A stretch of 64,000 nt of DNA from Petrolisthes cinctipes (GCA_033782935.1 JAWQEG010001368.1:496001-560000); one strand, 5' to 3'. Numbered from the stretch's first letter, positions 9,915-21,919 are shown. The notes: generated by a model not told the origin, from the letters alone. Made by a program: numbers and translations.

Positions 9915-11250
9915 ATGAATGGAGCTCTGTGATTGGCTGCCGTGATGCTGGCCTTCCTAGCCACCTCTTCAAACAGCCAGGCACTAACTCTGCATTTGCA
10001 AGACGACATACCTCAACCAATTTATGTGTAGCTCGGCTATTATTTAGGTTAAGAATATTTGTCTTACACCATTAAACTCAACATAAATTTGGAACTTAAT
10101 CACGTTTTCCAAAACATAATACAGTCCAAATAAAAAATATTATCGCGAGTTTAACTCAAAACACGGCTTGCAAATGTTTATACAACTTTTTGCATTACAA
10201 TTTTTTTCTGCATCCATAGGATTTATGTATAAATATAACATTCATTCTCATACAAAATTTTCTTGTGAACATGAGTGACATCAGATTTTAGATGAATATA
10301 GATATAAGAGAGATACGATACGTTTAATGGGAAGATGGCATTCCCGATCTCGAACAAGGATTATATAAAATTCATTTATTTATTTTATTTGCCATTATAG
10401 GTTTCCTGCAAACATATTATGTTATATGTTATTCGATAAAGTGAGGCTTACCTTGCATGGCATACGAAGGGAAGTATTAGATATAAGTAATTAGAGAAAC
10501 AAAAAGAAAGACTGCAAACGGAGCAATAGGCCTACTTCACGCCACAGCCAGCTTGGCACTGAGTTAGGTGAGAAGGTTCTGTTACTGTCACTTCTGTAAA
10601 ATATGTACAGTCTGTACCTTCCCTCCCACAGGCAGTTACAAGCGCACAAGTTGCCAATTGTCCATTTTTTTCTTCTTTTTCTCTAATTACATATGTATAA
10701 TATTTTCCTCCCATATGACATGAATGACAAACCACACTGTCTGCATCTAATAATGTATAACATTCTGTTTGTAGGAAACTTATAGTCGCAAATAAAAGAA
10801 ATTAAATAATTTTATATAAACCTTGTTCAAATCGGAATGACACCTTCGCATTGAACGTCTTGTATTTCTCTTATATTTATATTTATCTCAAATCTGACGC
10901 CACTGTCAAATTATGGATAAGAATGAATGTTATATGTATATATAAATCTTATTGATGCAGCTAAAAACAGTTCAGTGCAAAGAGTGGTATAAATATTTTC
11001 AAGCCGCATTTTGGGTTAAACTCTCAATAAAAAAAATTCTTGGGCTTCATTATATTCTGGAAAACGTGATTAAGTTCAAAATTTAATGCAGAGGGTAATG
11101 CTATAAAAAAAAAGTATACATAAACAATGCAATAGTCGAGTTACGAGTAAATTAATAGAGATGTGTTGTGTTGCAAGTGTAGAGTCAATGCCTACAGAGA
11201 AGGACAGGTAAAGCCAGCATCACAGCAGCCAATCACAGAGCTCCATTCAT
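9915..11250. repeat. large diverged inverted repeat, arms about 520 bp
   Basis: The left arm (9915-10437) and right arm (10748-11250) are inverted copies with many substitutions and small indels. Anchors include GGAGCTCTGTGATTGGCTGC at the outer ends, CTTAATCACGTTTTCCA, ATAACATTCATTCT and GAACAAGG(A/T)TTATATAAAAT. The loop of about 310 bp contains a cysteine-rich exon. There are no terminal repeats of a known element; it looks like an old inverted duplication. Confidence 0.8.
10532..10764 (-). CDS. cysteine-rich terminal exon of an unknown gene
   Basis: A minus-strand exon is inferred from a splice acceptor (TTTCCTACAAACAG, exon starting at 10764) to a TAG stop at 10532-10534. In the phase that keeps it open it encodes about 77 residues with eight cysteines, spaced as in a small disulfide-bonded extracellular domain (CHSCHMGG, ATCALVTACG, TDCTY, TQCQAGC). 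No signal peptide or upstream exon was found within the window. The mirrored acceptor in the other arm of the inverted repeat reads AAACAT, so it is destroyed there. I do not recognise the family; alternatives are a Ly6-like or other cysteine-rich secreted protein, or a pseudogene exon. Confidence 0.4.
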
Positions 11251-11380
11251 ATCTCGGGCTAGGCTCACCAAGGACCTCGGTCGAGGGGCTGGACAAGTAA
11301 AAGTAAACGGAGTATAGTTGGAAATTTATCCTTTTTACTCCTTGCACTTCTATATGTTTGGCAGAAAAACGATATGTAGG

Positions 11381-12000
11381 TTATAAATATTTTGTATTTC
11401 TGTACACATGTTCCCTAAGACAATCGCTGTTGACACTCTTGTCCCCTGTTAACTGAAATCCATGGTCCAGCAAGATATTTCTTACAAGTGTTATTAGGTG
11501 AGGTGGATCAGCGAATACAAAAACATGATGTGGAGCAGCTGGGTTTGAAAATGAAATTTGTTCAATCAATATACCTAGATTGTTCCACAACTGAATATTT
11601 GTAGGGGCTGTGTCATTTACCATGGCAACAATAAGAAAACCAGCAGCTTCTACTTGTTCCATAGCCTTTAAGAGGTGTTCTTTGGTCACACGAACATCAA
11701 AATCGTAATATGGAAGCTGCTTCCAAGGTGATGTCAATCCTCTCAGTATAAAGCACATTACATTATGCTTTGAATCGTAAATAATTCCTGTTGATTTGTC
11801 ATACTCTCACTGAGAACACACGGAAGTTTCATCCAAGAACAAGGTACAAAGATGATCTCTCTCAGTCATTGTGTCTGACTTATGTTTAAGCAGTCACAAA
11901 ACTGATTCTAATATCCCAGGTTCCACTGCAAGATTTGAGACCCATTTGTTGATGGTCCTAACTAAGGGAAGAGGAAACGTCTTTTTACGTAAGTTATACG
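11381..12000 (-). pseudogene. P-element-type (THAP9-like) transposase fragment
   Basis: The ORF at 11381-11758 reads LRGLTSPWKQLPYYDFDV, VAMVNDTAPTNIQLWNNLG and FADPPHLITLVRN. These match the RNase H-like region of P-element/THAP9 transposases. Directly upstream on the minus strand (about 11760-12000) the N-terminal continuation (PLPLVRTINKW, LDETS) can be read but is broken by at least two stops and a frame change. No THAP domain or P-type TIR was found next to it. Translation would stop early, so this is a relic. Confidence 0.8.
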
Positions 12001-12252
12001 TTTAAGTATATCTCTTTAGTATATCTCTTGGCCTTGCAATAACGTTTACGGTTATTCGGGGCTCTTCCACAGAACTCTTTCAGTTGACCACGGATTATGG
12101 AGTCCCCAATTAATAGAGTTTCTTCCTCCTCCTCTGTGGGCTCCGCCAATACCTGGTAACTGTTGGAAGTTATTATTGGTAGGTAGGTTCTGCGTGCAGT
12201 CTCCTGTCTCGCTTCGTATTTGGTTGTCTAAGGGGACAAACACAGCGAGTTA

Positions 12253-13071
12253 TGCCCGGTTCACGTTAGTCCGTATGTACGGATCCGACATCCGTTAATG
12301 ACGTTACGAACTGTACGGAGGAAAGGCTACTGAGGAGATAAGCTCCGTCCCGCGCTACGGAGCCGTTTGTTTGGGCAGTATCATAATTATATCCAAGGAT
12401 ACTCGCCCACCATGCTGATAAGAGTTTCGTCCTGGTCGGGAGACGACATTCTGGAAATAAGAGGCAAAAGTAAAATGAAGAATGGTTACTAGAAAAAAAA
12501 TTAACTTTAGACTAGAATTATCAAATCTATAATAATATTTATGTACTATGGCATAATATATATATATATATCTGTTAATTATTCACGCCATAAATATACT
12601 TTGGCATAAAACGTATTATCATACCTGATAACTATAGTTGGTGTTAATATAGCAGGGGAATGGTGTAATTCACTGTCTGCTCCAATTCTCACATTGTTTT
12701 GTTTACAACTGGACCGATGCTGTGGTGCTGTGCTTGCAGTATCCATCAACAAAATTTTTATCCTCACAGAAATTGATGTGCATTTAACAAATACAAGTTA
12801 ATAATTATAATATTTGAATAAATTTACACCTTTATTTGTGCACAAATATTTCAATTTCATATTTTCATGATATGATGAAAAGTCAACAACATTATACACG
12901 GACAACACCGCCGCCGTGCTTCCGTAAAAGATGACATGAGTTCATCTTTGCTGGATCCGTTCCATGTCTTGCCTGGGATGGTAGAAGAGCCACGGTTCAC
13001 ATATACACGGCCGTTCATGACGTCGTTGACGGATATCGGATCCGTACATACTGGCTAATGTAAACCGAGCA
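12253..13071. mobile_element. TTA-flanked TIR element (TGCCCGGTT...)
   Basis: The left end TGCCCGGTTCACGTTAGTCC and the right end, inverted TGCTCGGTTTACATTAGCC, continue as a roughly 60 bp inverted repeat including GTATGTACGGATCCGA. TTA lies outside both ends (12250-12252, 13072-13074). Length is 819 bp. The interior has only short frames, so it is non-autonomous. A TWA target duplication is the hallmark of PIF/Harbinger. Confidence 0.8.
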
Positions 13072-13152
13072 TTAGTTGTATCTAGGCAGGTGGCAGCGTG
13101 TGTAGGGGCGGGAGTAGGTGTTGAGGCAGGGGTCGTGGTCACAGGGGAGGCA

Positions 13153-13200
13153 TGGATAATCCTAGGGTCCATAGAATATTCTATGGACCCTGGATAATCC
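13153..13200. repeat. perfect 28 bp palindrome flanked by direct repeats
   Basis: AGGGTCCATAGAAT is followed immediately by its exact reverse complement (13164-13191). TGGATAATCC occurs directly on both sides (13153-13162 and 13191-13200). The arrangement resembles a tiny inserted hairpin with a 10 bp duplication. Confidence 0.85.
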
Positions 13201-13219
13201 GACATGGGCAGGTTAATGG

Positions 13220-14470
13220 CGTGAGACGGGCTCGACACCTTTTCTCTCTTCATACCATCTCTCCCTTTATTCTCTCTCTCAACCATGCATCTCTTCCTCC
13301 TCTCATTCTTTCCACCATCTCTCCCTTCTCTCTCTCTCTACCATCCCTGCTTTCCTTTCTTCCTTCTCCTGTGGATCATCTTGTGCTCAAAGAAGGTATT
13401 TTATATGAATTCCAGAAATTCATCATTCTCACTTCCAACCCTTTCATTCATATCACCCAACGCTATTATATATCTCCTTTCAAGTCCTCCCAAACTGTCG
13501 TTCATCTTCCCAAAACTTTCTCATTTCCCTTCTTCCCATTCTGGTGTGCACGTTGACTTGTGCATACGACCAGACCCAAGCATACTTCACAACCCATATC
13601 TTTGCTGTCAACCACACTATTCTTGTACCCTTCCATCCATGCCCGTCCACTCCCTTCCATACCCTTTGGGACACCAGCATTTTTCATCCATACCAGCCCA
13701 TAATTATCACTCCTCCATCCCATCCCACATCATACTATCCCATCAGGACCCACACTACTCCACCCCACCCCTTAAAATGGCTTTCTGTCTTAACACACAC
13801 ATTCACACAACATCTTGAAACATTCGACAACTTCTCTTCACTTCATCCACCACCAACGTTTATCGCTACTACTGTTATGCATATACCACTGGCCACCTCT
13901 TTCCTTAATCCCTCTGGCCAATTTTGTCCCTCAATCCCACCCTTCCTTACCTCCCTCCTCACTATTTTCAGTCTTTCCTTCCTCCACTCTGTCCATCTTT
14001 CCTCAATGTTTGTTTCCCTGTCCAACCCTGGCTTTCTTTTTTCCTCAGACCAATTCCCTTCCCACTCTGGTCATCACTCATCCAGTCCCATCCAAGCTTG
14101 TAAATTTCTCTCTGCCAATCTCTTCCCTACACTACCCATCTTCTCCACACATCCCTCACCGAATCTGGCCATCTTTACCTTAGTTCCCTTTTCCTTCCCT
14201 TCCTGATCCCCTCTATTTCCTTCAATATTTCCCTCTTTCCCTTCCACTCTGGCCAAATTCATCACATCTCTCCCTCTCGTCCAGCCATCCTTCATCCTGT
14301 CTCTCCTTCGTTCGACCATCTTTCATCCTGTTCCTCCCCCTCCCTCGTCTAGCCATCCTTCATCCTGTCCCTCCCTCGTCTAGCCATCCTTCATCCTGCC
14401 TCTCCTTCGTCCGACCATCCTTCAATTTTTCCATCTCCACTTAACCATCCTTTATCCCATATCTCCCTCA
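13220..14470. repeat. pyrimidine-rich low-complexity tract
   Basis: There is strong C/T bias on the plus strand (TCTCTCCCT, CATCCTTCC). From about 14260 it condenses into 30-36 bp degenerate repeats (TAGCCATCCTTCATCCTG). The long open frames here result from the bias (few stops in TC-rich DNA) and show no domain. Confidence 0.75.
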
Positions 14471-14564
14471 CTTGGCCATCCTTCATCTTTCCCACTTCTC
14501 AGCCACTCTTTGCATCTCTCCTGCCACCCTTATCTTTCTTCATACTATCCTTTCCATCTCTCCA

Positions 14565-14745
14565 TCCTCCATCCTTCCCATCTCTCCTTCACTGACCATC
14601 CTCCATCCTTCCCATTTCTCCTTCACTGACATCCTCCATCCTTCCCATCTCTCCTTCACTGACCATTCTCCATCCTTCCCATCTCTCCTTCACTGATCAT
14701 CCTCCATCCTTCCCATCTCTCCTTCACTGACCATCCTTATCCCTT
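14565..14745. repeat. 34 bp minisatellite, about five copies
   Basis: The unit begins CATCTCTCCTTCACTGACCA and ends CCTCCATCCTTCC. Copies differ by one or two bases or a single-base deletion. Confidence 0.85.
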
Positions 14746-15268
14746 TATAATTAAAAGCCTCCTGTGACACCGTAATAATCTTCACCTGCCGAGAAGAAGA
14801 AAAGCAAAGCAGTTATATTTATTCCATACCTTGAACCCCAACTGTAACCTGGCAATATTATTATTCTTATAGGGGAAGGGAGTGGCTACGTGCCTGGCAT
14901 TTCCAGACAAACAGCCCCCAGTACTTGGACATGCCCCTACCTAGACCTACCTAACCGTGTGTGTGCCTACCAAAATACAATACAATAAATAGAGAGAATA
15001 TAGAGCTCCAAGCAGGGGGCATCTAAAAACAACAAATGTCCAACTACAACAACAAAACTAACTACTCTGAAACAAACAAACAAACAACAACAACAACACT
15101 ACAGTACCCTGAAATAAAACAGCAAATCGCCTTAGTAATACAACATTAGCCAGGACAGTGGGTCAAAACAAATGTATAGGTTTCACACTCACTCAACCTG
15201 CCACGACGGGTTGCTCCAGCGATGGTGGAACAGTGTTAACCAACCTGAAAAGAAGAAGTTATTTAATA
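14746..15268. other. unique-looking AT-rich DNA left of the Gypsy locus
   Basis: No gene is recognised. An imperfect (CAAA)/(CAA) run occurs at about 15070-15100. It ends where the LTR of the large Gypsy element begins. Confidence 0.5.
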
Positions 15269-15835
15269 TTATCACGCTTAGGTCTAGCTATAATTAAGTC
15301 TTAGAGCCCAGATGACTTCCACGTGATAAAACTTAAGAGTAGGTTCGGATTTATACTTGTAAATGAAGGGCTGAATAACAGTTTAATTATATATAAAAGC
15401 AAACTATATACAGAAGTTACAGACATTGGACAACATAATAATGTTACCACAAGATTCACATTTAACCTATACAGTAAATTATATCCTAAACATAATATTA
15501 TACCCTAAATACACCTTAGTAACCTATATGTGGAGGAACGGTAATGAACACAGAATATAAGGGGAACAAAGAGGAAAATAGTAGAAATACTCAAGGGCTG
15601 GCAGGGAGTCTTGGCAGGAGTGTGTGTGTGAGAGTCAAGCTCGCTGTAGGGTGTGCTGACTTTTCTGCCGGCTGAATCCCTTTTTATACCGTCCGAAATC
15701 TTGGGGGGGTGAAGAGGGGAATCGCTTTGGCAAATGTTGATTGGAGGAATAGATTAAACGAGGGAACGAGGGAAATTCCAGTTGTGTGTGTGTCGATCTT
15801 GGTGTTTCACGAGATAGGTTCGCAGAACCGTAACA
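15269..15835 (-). mobile_element. 3' LTR of the GmR1-like Gypsy
   Basis: On the minus strand it starts TGTTACGGTTCTGCG after a GGTGGGG polypurine run and ends CGTGATAA. It matches the split 5' LTR at 37502-37698 plus 47228-47575 almost base for base, including GGCTGAATCCCTTTTTATACC. It is the only uninterrupted LTR copy of this element here. Confidence 0.85.
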
Positions 15836-15862
15836 CCCCACCGTCGAAGACCTCTGTAGTAC

Positions 15863-16641
15863 TCACGAAAGAGGTGAAGTATCTTCGGGATCAGAAATTG
15901 GAGAGCGGGACAGAGAATCTGCGATGATGTTGTCCACCCCTTTAATATGCTTCACAACGAGGTTATAGTGTTGTGTCCATAAGGCCAGGGGGTTATGGTC
16001 TGAGAATGCCAGTGTTGTGTGTGGTGCGTGTCGTAAGTAGCATTGGAATTTCTGTAGGGCAGATATCAGAGCTAGTGCCTCCTTTTTAATTGTTGAGTAA
16101 GCGATCTGGTGTTTCTTCAGTTTAGCAGAATGATAGGCTACTGGATGAAGTATTCAACTCACAGGGTCATGTTGAAGGAGGACAGCACCAACTCCAACTC
16201 CACTTGCATCTATTTGAAGGTGAAGAGGTTGAGAGAAGTCTGGGGCATGCACTACAGGATGAGAAGCTAGCAGGGTCTTGAGGCGTGCAAAGGACTGGTT
16301 ACAAACGTCATTCCATTGGAAGGGAACCGAGGAGCTTGTGAGGTCAGTCAGTGGTGCAGCGAAGGTTGAGAAGTTACTGCAAAAGCATCTGTAGAACCCC
16401 GCCATACAAAGGAAGCGTAGGAGTTCTTTGCGAGTAGACGGAGTTGGGAAGGACAGGATAGCTTCCACGTTCGCTGACTTGGGTCTCACCACTCCCTGAC
16501 CCACTGTATGACCCAGATATGTTACCGTGCCTCTGCCGAAAGTTGATTTGGCTAGGTTGATGGTCAATCCTGCATCCTGTAGCTTCTTGAACAGACACTG
16601 AAGTCTTGACACATGCTCCTCCCACATGTTAGCCACCACCA
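15863..16641 (-). pseudogene. GmR1-like Gypsy: C-terminal RT and RNase H
   Basis: It resumes directly after the palm YLDD motif with IVVVANMWEEHVSRLQCLFK, then YLGHTVGQG, the connection and the RNase H start LHLQIDASGVGVGAVLLQ. An in-frame TGA at about 16152 is followed by RNase H continuation (AYSTIKKEALALISALQKFQ, FSDHNPLALW, IADSLSR) to a TGA at 15863. The polypurine tract and LTR follow within 30 bp, so RNase H is the last domain and no integrase comes after it. The N-terminal half of RT is 16 kb away at 32694-33480. Confidence 0.9.
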
Positions 16642-17010
16642 CTATAGTCAACCACTAGGAAACTGGCGGTTTAGGTGGGGCCGAATCGGGGATTTCCCCC
16701 CAAGCAGTGCTGCCACATTTGGCTTTCCAACCCACATCACTATCAAAAACCACACCAAAATGGCAACGTTTTCGTACAGTGGTGCACTGATTCTATAAAT
16801 ATAGTCTTTAAATGGTGAGAGAGAGGTCAGGAAATTAATGTGGTCAGTCAGGTCACTTCTCCTTTAGACTCCACAATGGAAGGAAGAACATCCCCTGCTC
16901 ACCACCCACACTGGCTCCATAGTCGTGAGAAGAAAATAATTTTCTACGTAAATTCGTACTTTGCAGAAGAAAATGTTCACCACATACAAAATCCTATCAC
17001 ATCTTCCTTC

Positions 17011-17036
17011 TACACACACACACACACACACACACA
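17011..17036. repeat. (AC)n microsatellite
   Basis: There are about twelve AC dinucleotides; a second run lies at 17131-17162. Confidence 0.9.
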
Positions 17037-17130
17037 AAGTCATAGCCCTTCCCTACTTACACCTGCCATTAATCCTTACATTCAATGGAGTCCTGACATC
17101 ACCCTACCAGGTGCCCTCCCTCCCCTCCCC

Positions 17131-17132
17131 CC

Positions 17133-17162
<30 letters not shown>
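17131..17162. repeat. (AC)n microsatellite at the LINE 3' end
   Basis: There are fifteen or so AC dinucleotides directly abutting what appears to be the 3' terminus of the I-type LINE on the minus strand. Confidence 0.9.
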
Positions 17163-17163
<1 letters not shown>

Positions 17164-17446
17164 GGTTTAGAAATGATTGATTTAGAAATGCCATGAGGCA
17201 TTTGGCGGCGCAACAGCTATGGTCATATACCACCCAACACAAAGTAGTCATCTACATCATTAATAAAATATTTACACAAACTAAACAGACTTCTCCACCC
17301 CGAAAGGGATAGGCAGCATGAATAAAAGAACATACAAACTAATAGGCACATTTATACTAAAAAAAAACAACCTGACTAATTCAAGTAAAATATATAAAAG
17401 ATAAGAAAACGTTGAACTATCTAAAAAGCCATAAATATAATAAAAT

Positions 17447-18268
17447 TCACAACTTTTGGAGGAGGCCAGCCTCCTCCACATAGGAGAGGGTGTTCCCTCC
17501 CACACTACAAGCCTCCTCCCCGAGCACCTGGGAGAGACTGTAAGAACCGTCACCCTTCCGGTACTCGGAGAGGTGCCTACGACGAAGGTCCCCAAGGCTG
17601 GGACACTCGACAATAAGATGCCGTACTGTCAAAGGGACAAGACAATCATCACAGTAGGGAGGGTGAGCCCTCTCCATTAAAAAGCCATGAGTCAATAATG
17701 TGTGGCCAATGCGGAGATGGGCAAGAGCCGTATCCCACCGGCGGGACAGGCCACTGTAGCTCCACAAACCAAGACGCTGGCGGATGTCGCGGAGCTTGTT
17801 AGCCCCGACGGCGTCCCATCTGTCCTGCCAGCAGGAACGAACGGTAGCATCTATGTAGGGTCGAAGGTCCACTGCAGGAACAGGATGACGCCTGGCAGGA
17901 GGCCGGGAATTGGAGACCACAGCCTTAGCCAGGGCGTCAGCCCGCTCATTCCCATCAACACCCACATGGGCCGGGACCCAACAAAAAGTGACTTTCCGGC
18001 CACGACGACCCAGGAGGACAAGCCACTCAAGAATGGCCGACACCAGGGGATGGGAAGAGTTAAAATTGCACAAGGCCTGCAAGGCACTACAGGAATCGCT
18101 AAAAATAGTAAACAAAGGCTGAGGGAGGGTAAAAATCACTTGGAGGGCATATAAAATGGCCGAGAGCTCAGCAGTAAAAATGGACATGACAGAAGGGAGC
18201 CTGCCTCCACGGCAAAAGTCAGGAAAGACAACTCCAAAGCCAACTCCAGCATCAGACTTTGACCCATC
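17447..18268 (-). pseudogene. LINE ORF2 C-terminus: RNase H domain
   Basis: It begins at the Gypsy-2 junction with TDGSKSDAGVGFGVVF, carrying the first catalytic aspartate of RNase HI. The next acidic positions are in FTAELSAILYALQ and FSDSCSALQAL, and the last in WVPAHVGVDGNERADALAK. A cysteine/histidine tail follows (HPPYCDDCLVP, RHLIVECPSL), as in I-clade LINEs. The stop is TGA at 17447. This part has no internal stop; it is separated from its RT only by the Gypsy-2 insertion. Confidence 0.9.
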
Positions 18269-18272
18269 AGTG

Positions 18273-18809
18273 TGTTGGTGGGTGGGGTAGCCACCAACTA
18301 TAAGTTGTGCTGCTACCTAAAGAAGGCTCCTGTGTAAGGGCCGCTGTCAGGGTTTCTCCACTACACTTCTCAGCCTCAGGAGCTAGTGTCTATAACTCTC
18401 TTTAAGAAGTGTTAGTGTCTATAACTCTCTTTAAGAAGTGTTAGTGTCTATAACTCTCTTTAAGAAGTGCTCAAGGAAGAGAGAGATGCGGTGAATAGTT
18501 CCTTATTTATTGTCAAAAATTAGTTAACAGTATATACAATTCTCTGCGTACTTGACGTTAACAAAGCTAAGAGTATTTGGTTATGGTATTAAATGTATAA
18601 TACATATGTTGTATACATGAAGTTCTGCAAGAGTATGCAGACAATGACATTACACAAAATGGGAAAGAGAATATGCTGAAAGAAATTGCATAGGCTATCT
18701 GCATGAAGGAATGTAATGGTAAATGAATCACAATACAGGGCTGGTAGATAATTAGAGAATGGTTACACACTCAATCAAAGAAAATCGACCTATTTTATGG
18801 TACACTACA
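18273..18809 (-). mobile_element. Gypsy-2 3' LTR
   Basis: It is 537 bp. It contains three copies of the 33 bp GTGTCTATAACTCTCTTTAAG repeat near 18385-18470, against two in the other LTR. The polypurine tract adjoins at 18811-18825. Confidence 0.9.
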
Positions 18810-18943
18810 ATACTCCCCCCCTAGTTTCGAGGAAGGAGGAACGATACTCTTGTGTGTCATAGTTTGTTGTTTCCAGCATGTGTTGGAGGAACAGTCACTT
18901 GCACTGCTTGCAGCATCTGGTCCGGATTCAGGATATAAGCAGG

Positions 18944-21919
18944 CTAGACTCGGTCTACGGCCACAACTTCTTGAGAACCATGTTTGTCGATGGTGAAGTT
19001 CTTCCTCGTCCTGCGAACTACTTGGAAGGGGCCCTGATATGGCTGCTGAAGGGGCCTTTTGACTGCATCGACTCTAACAAAGACGTGTGTGCAGGCTTCC
19101 AGGTCCTGGTGAACGAAGGTCTTCGAGTTGGACGTAAGAGGCTGCACTGGCTGGAGGCACTTCATGGTATTTTTCAGGTGTGTTGCAAAGTCCTGAACGC
19201 TGCAAGGCTCGGGGTCTGGTGTGGCAGAGAGAAGCTCACCTGGGAGTCTGAGTGTAGAGCCATATACAAGCTCAGCAGAGGAGTTGTGCAGATCCGTTTT
19301 GAGTGAAGTTCTGATGCCAAGGAGGACAAGAGGTAGTGCTATTAACCAATCTTCTCTCTGGGCTGAAGCTGCCAGGGAAGATTTCAGCTGGCGGTGGAAT
19401 CGTTCGACCGTTCCGTTGGCCTGTGGGTGATAGCTGGCGGTCCTGTATCGGTGGATGCCAAGGAGTATCATGACCTTATTCCACACACCTGACTCAAACT
19501 GACCACCTCGGTCAGAAGTAAGGCTTAGAGGCACACCAAACCTGGACACCCATGTAGTGATGAAGGCACGTGCAACAGTATCCGTGGTGATGTCGGTGAG
19601 AGGTACTGCCTCAGGCCAGCGTGTGAAGCGGTCCACACAGGTGAGTAAATATCGATAGCCATTGGAGTACGGAAGTGGGCCAACGAGGTCTATGTGGACA
19701 TGGTCAAATCTCTCGGTGACTGGCGTAAAGGTGGCTGCAGGAGAGTGTGTATGGCGTGTGACCTTGGAAGCTTGACAGCGTATACATGTGCGTGCCCAGT
19801 GTCTGATGTCTTTATTTATGCCCTCCCATATAAAGCGGGAAGACATCATCTGGTGCGAGGCACGGATTCCAGGGTGTGAGAGGTCATGTAACTTCTTGAA
19901 GAGCTGGTGTCGATGTTTCTCTGGTATGTATGGACGGAGAGTGTCGGTGGAGGTGTCAGCGTACAGTGTGACCTGGGTGTCTGGAAGTGTAATCTTCTTC
20001 ATCTGTAGTGCAGGGTTATCCAACAGTCGCTGTAGCTCAGCGTCACCGACTTGATCAGCAGCAATGGTGGCATAGTCGATGGGAGAAGATTTTACAGTAC
20101 TGATGTTTCGAGAGAGGGCATCAGCTGGGGCATTGTCGGCACCTTTGACGTATCGTATATCCGTGGTAAACTGAGCAATGTAGTCCATGTGGCGCATTTG
20201 TCGTGGGGTGTAAGATTCCTTATTTCTGAGGAATGCTGTAGTGAGTGGCATGTGGTCAGTGTAGATGTGGAAACTGCGTCCCTCGATGAAGTAGCGAAAA
20301 CGCTTGACAGCTTTGAAGATGTCAAGTAGCTCCCTGTCATAGGCACTATACTTCGACTCTGCCGAGGTGAGTTTCTTGGAAAAGAAGGCAATTGGCTTCC
20401 AGTATGTACCGACACGCTGTTGTAGGACGGCACCAACACCAATGTTTGAGGCGTCTGTAGCAATTGAAGTTTCTGCGTCTGGTGCAGGGAAAGAGAGCGT
20501 GGCAGCGTCGCTGAGGGCCTGTTTTGTTGAGAGGAAGGCCGCTTCCGCTTCTTCAGTCCAGACGAGGGTAACAGATTGACCTCTCTTGCAAGGTTTAATC
20601 ATGGCATACAATGGTCGTAGCAGGAGTGAGCAGTGTGGAATGAAGCGGTTATAGTAATTAACCATCCCAAGGAACTCCTTGAGCTGGCGTTGGGTAGATG
20701 GCCTGGGAAACTGCTGGATGGACTCGCACTTTGAGGGAAGTGGAGCAATGCCTGTTGGAGAGACTGTGTGACCTAGGAACTCAAGGGATGTCACACCGAG
20801 TTCGGACTTGTCTGTGTGGATTTGGATGCCATAATCTTGCAGTCTCTGGAGGACTTGGCAGACGTGTTGTTTGTGGCTGGCTTCATCAGGACTAGCAATG
20901 AGAAGGTCATCTATGTAGGCAAAACAGTAGGGTAGACCTCGAAGGACCTCATCAATGAAGCGTTGAAACGTTTGTGCCGCGTTCCGCAATCCAAAGGGCA
21001 TCCGGACGTATTCAAACATGCCAAAAGGTGTGATAATGGCCGTCTTCGGGATGTCAGTGGGATGGACTGGAATCTGATGAAATGCTTTGACGAGGTCGAT
21101 CCGAGAGAAGATAGTGGAACCTGAGAGTTGGGAAGTGAACTCTTGAATGTTGGGCACAGGATATCTATCTTCCACGGTGCGTGAATTGAGGGCATGGTAG
21201 TCACCACAAGGTCGTATGTCTCCGGTCTTCTTAGGAACAATGTGAAGAGCCGACGACCAGTTGCTGCTGCTGGGCCGTATAATACCTTTACTCATCAGAG
21301 ATTCGAACTCGGCTTTGGCTTTCTTATAACGCTCAGGGGCTAAGCGTCAGGCCTTGGCATGCACTGGGGGTCCGGTAGTCTCTATATAATGAGTCACGTG
21401 ATGCTTGGCAGGTATGCTGGATGAGTAGGGTTGTGTTAGCATAGGGAATGACTTGAGGAGGTCAGCAAACTTGTGGTCATGGTTGATAGCAGACAGGTGT
21501 GTGCTGTCACCAGGTGCTGGCTGTGCATTTGTAAAGATATCTGTGAGTGGGTCGACCAATTTTTGTCCTCTTACGTCTACCATCAGGTTGAAGTGACGGA
21601 GAAAATCAGCACCAAGGATGGCTTGTGACACTGCTCCTACGTAGAATGTCCATTGAAAAGAGCGGCGAAGGTTCAGATCCAGATGCACTGTTTGCCGCGA
21701 GTATACAGGTATCTTGGTACCATTAGCAGCATAAAGATGCAGAGAAGGAGGTAGTGACCGCTGGCTGGCTGTAGCAGGGAGGACACTTACGTCGGCACCG
21801 GTGTCTACCAGGAACTTTGTATGGGACCGGCGATCAAAGATGTGGAGCAGCGTAGACTGAGTAACTGCGTTAATGTTCGCCGTTGTTGTTTGACGCCATG
21901 TAGCTGCAGGGCTTTTCAC
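18944..21919 (-). pseudogene. Gypsy-2 pol: protease, RT, RNase H, integrase
   Basis: One frame runs 21919-18944 except for a TGA at about 21344-21346. The protease has LVDTGADVSVLP and ILGADFL. In the 783-residue part starting at 21295, RT carries YIDD at residues 127-130. RNase H begins [18 protein letters not shown]. Integrase has an H-H-C-C finger ([21 protein letters not shown]) and D-D-E residues in [27 protein letters not shown] and NGTVERFH. The C-terminal GPF(Q)VVRRTRKNF segment ends at a premature TAG after AVDRV; about 26 more in-frame codons follow. The order is the standard gypsy one. Confidence 0.93.

Noticed and set aside
13285..14206. Long overlapping open frames on both strands
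   Set aside because: They result from C/T-rich low-complexity DNA, with no domain and no codon structure; several frames are open at once.
18878..19306. Plus-strand open frames across the Gypsy-2 pol
   Set aside because: They are antisense shadows of the long pol frame, which has all the domain motifs.
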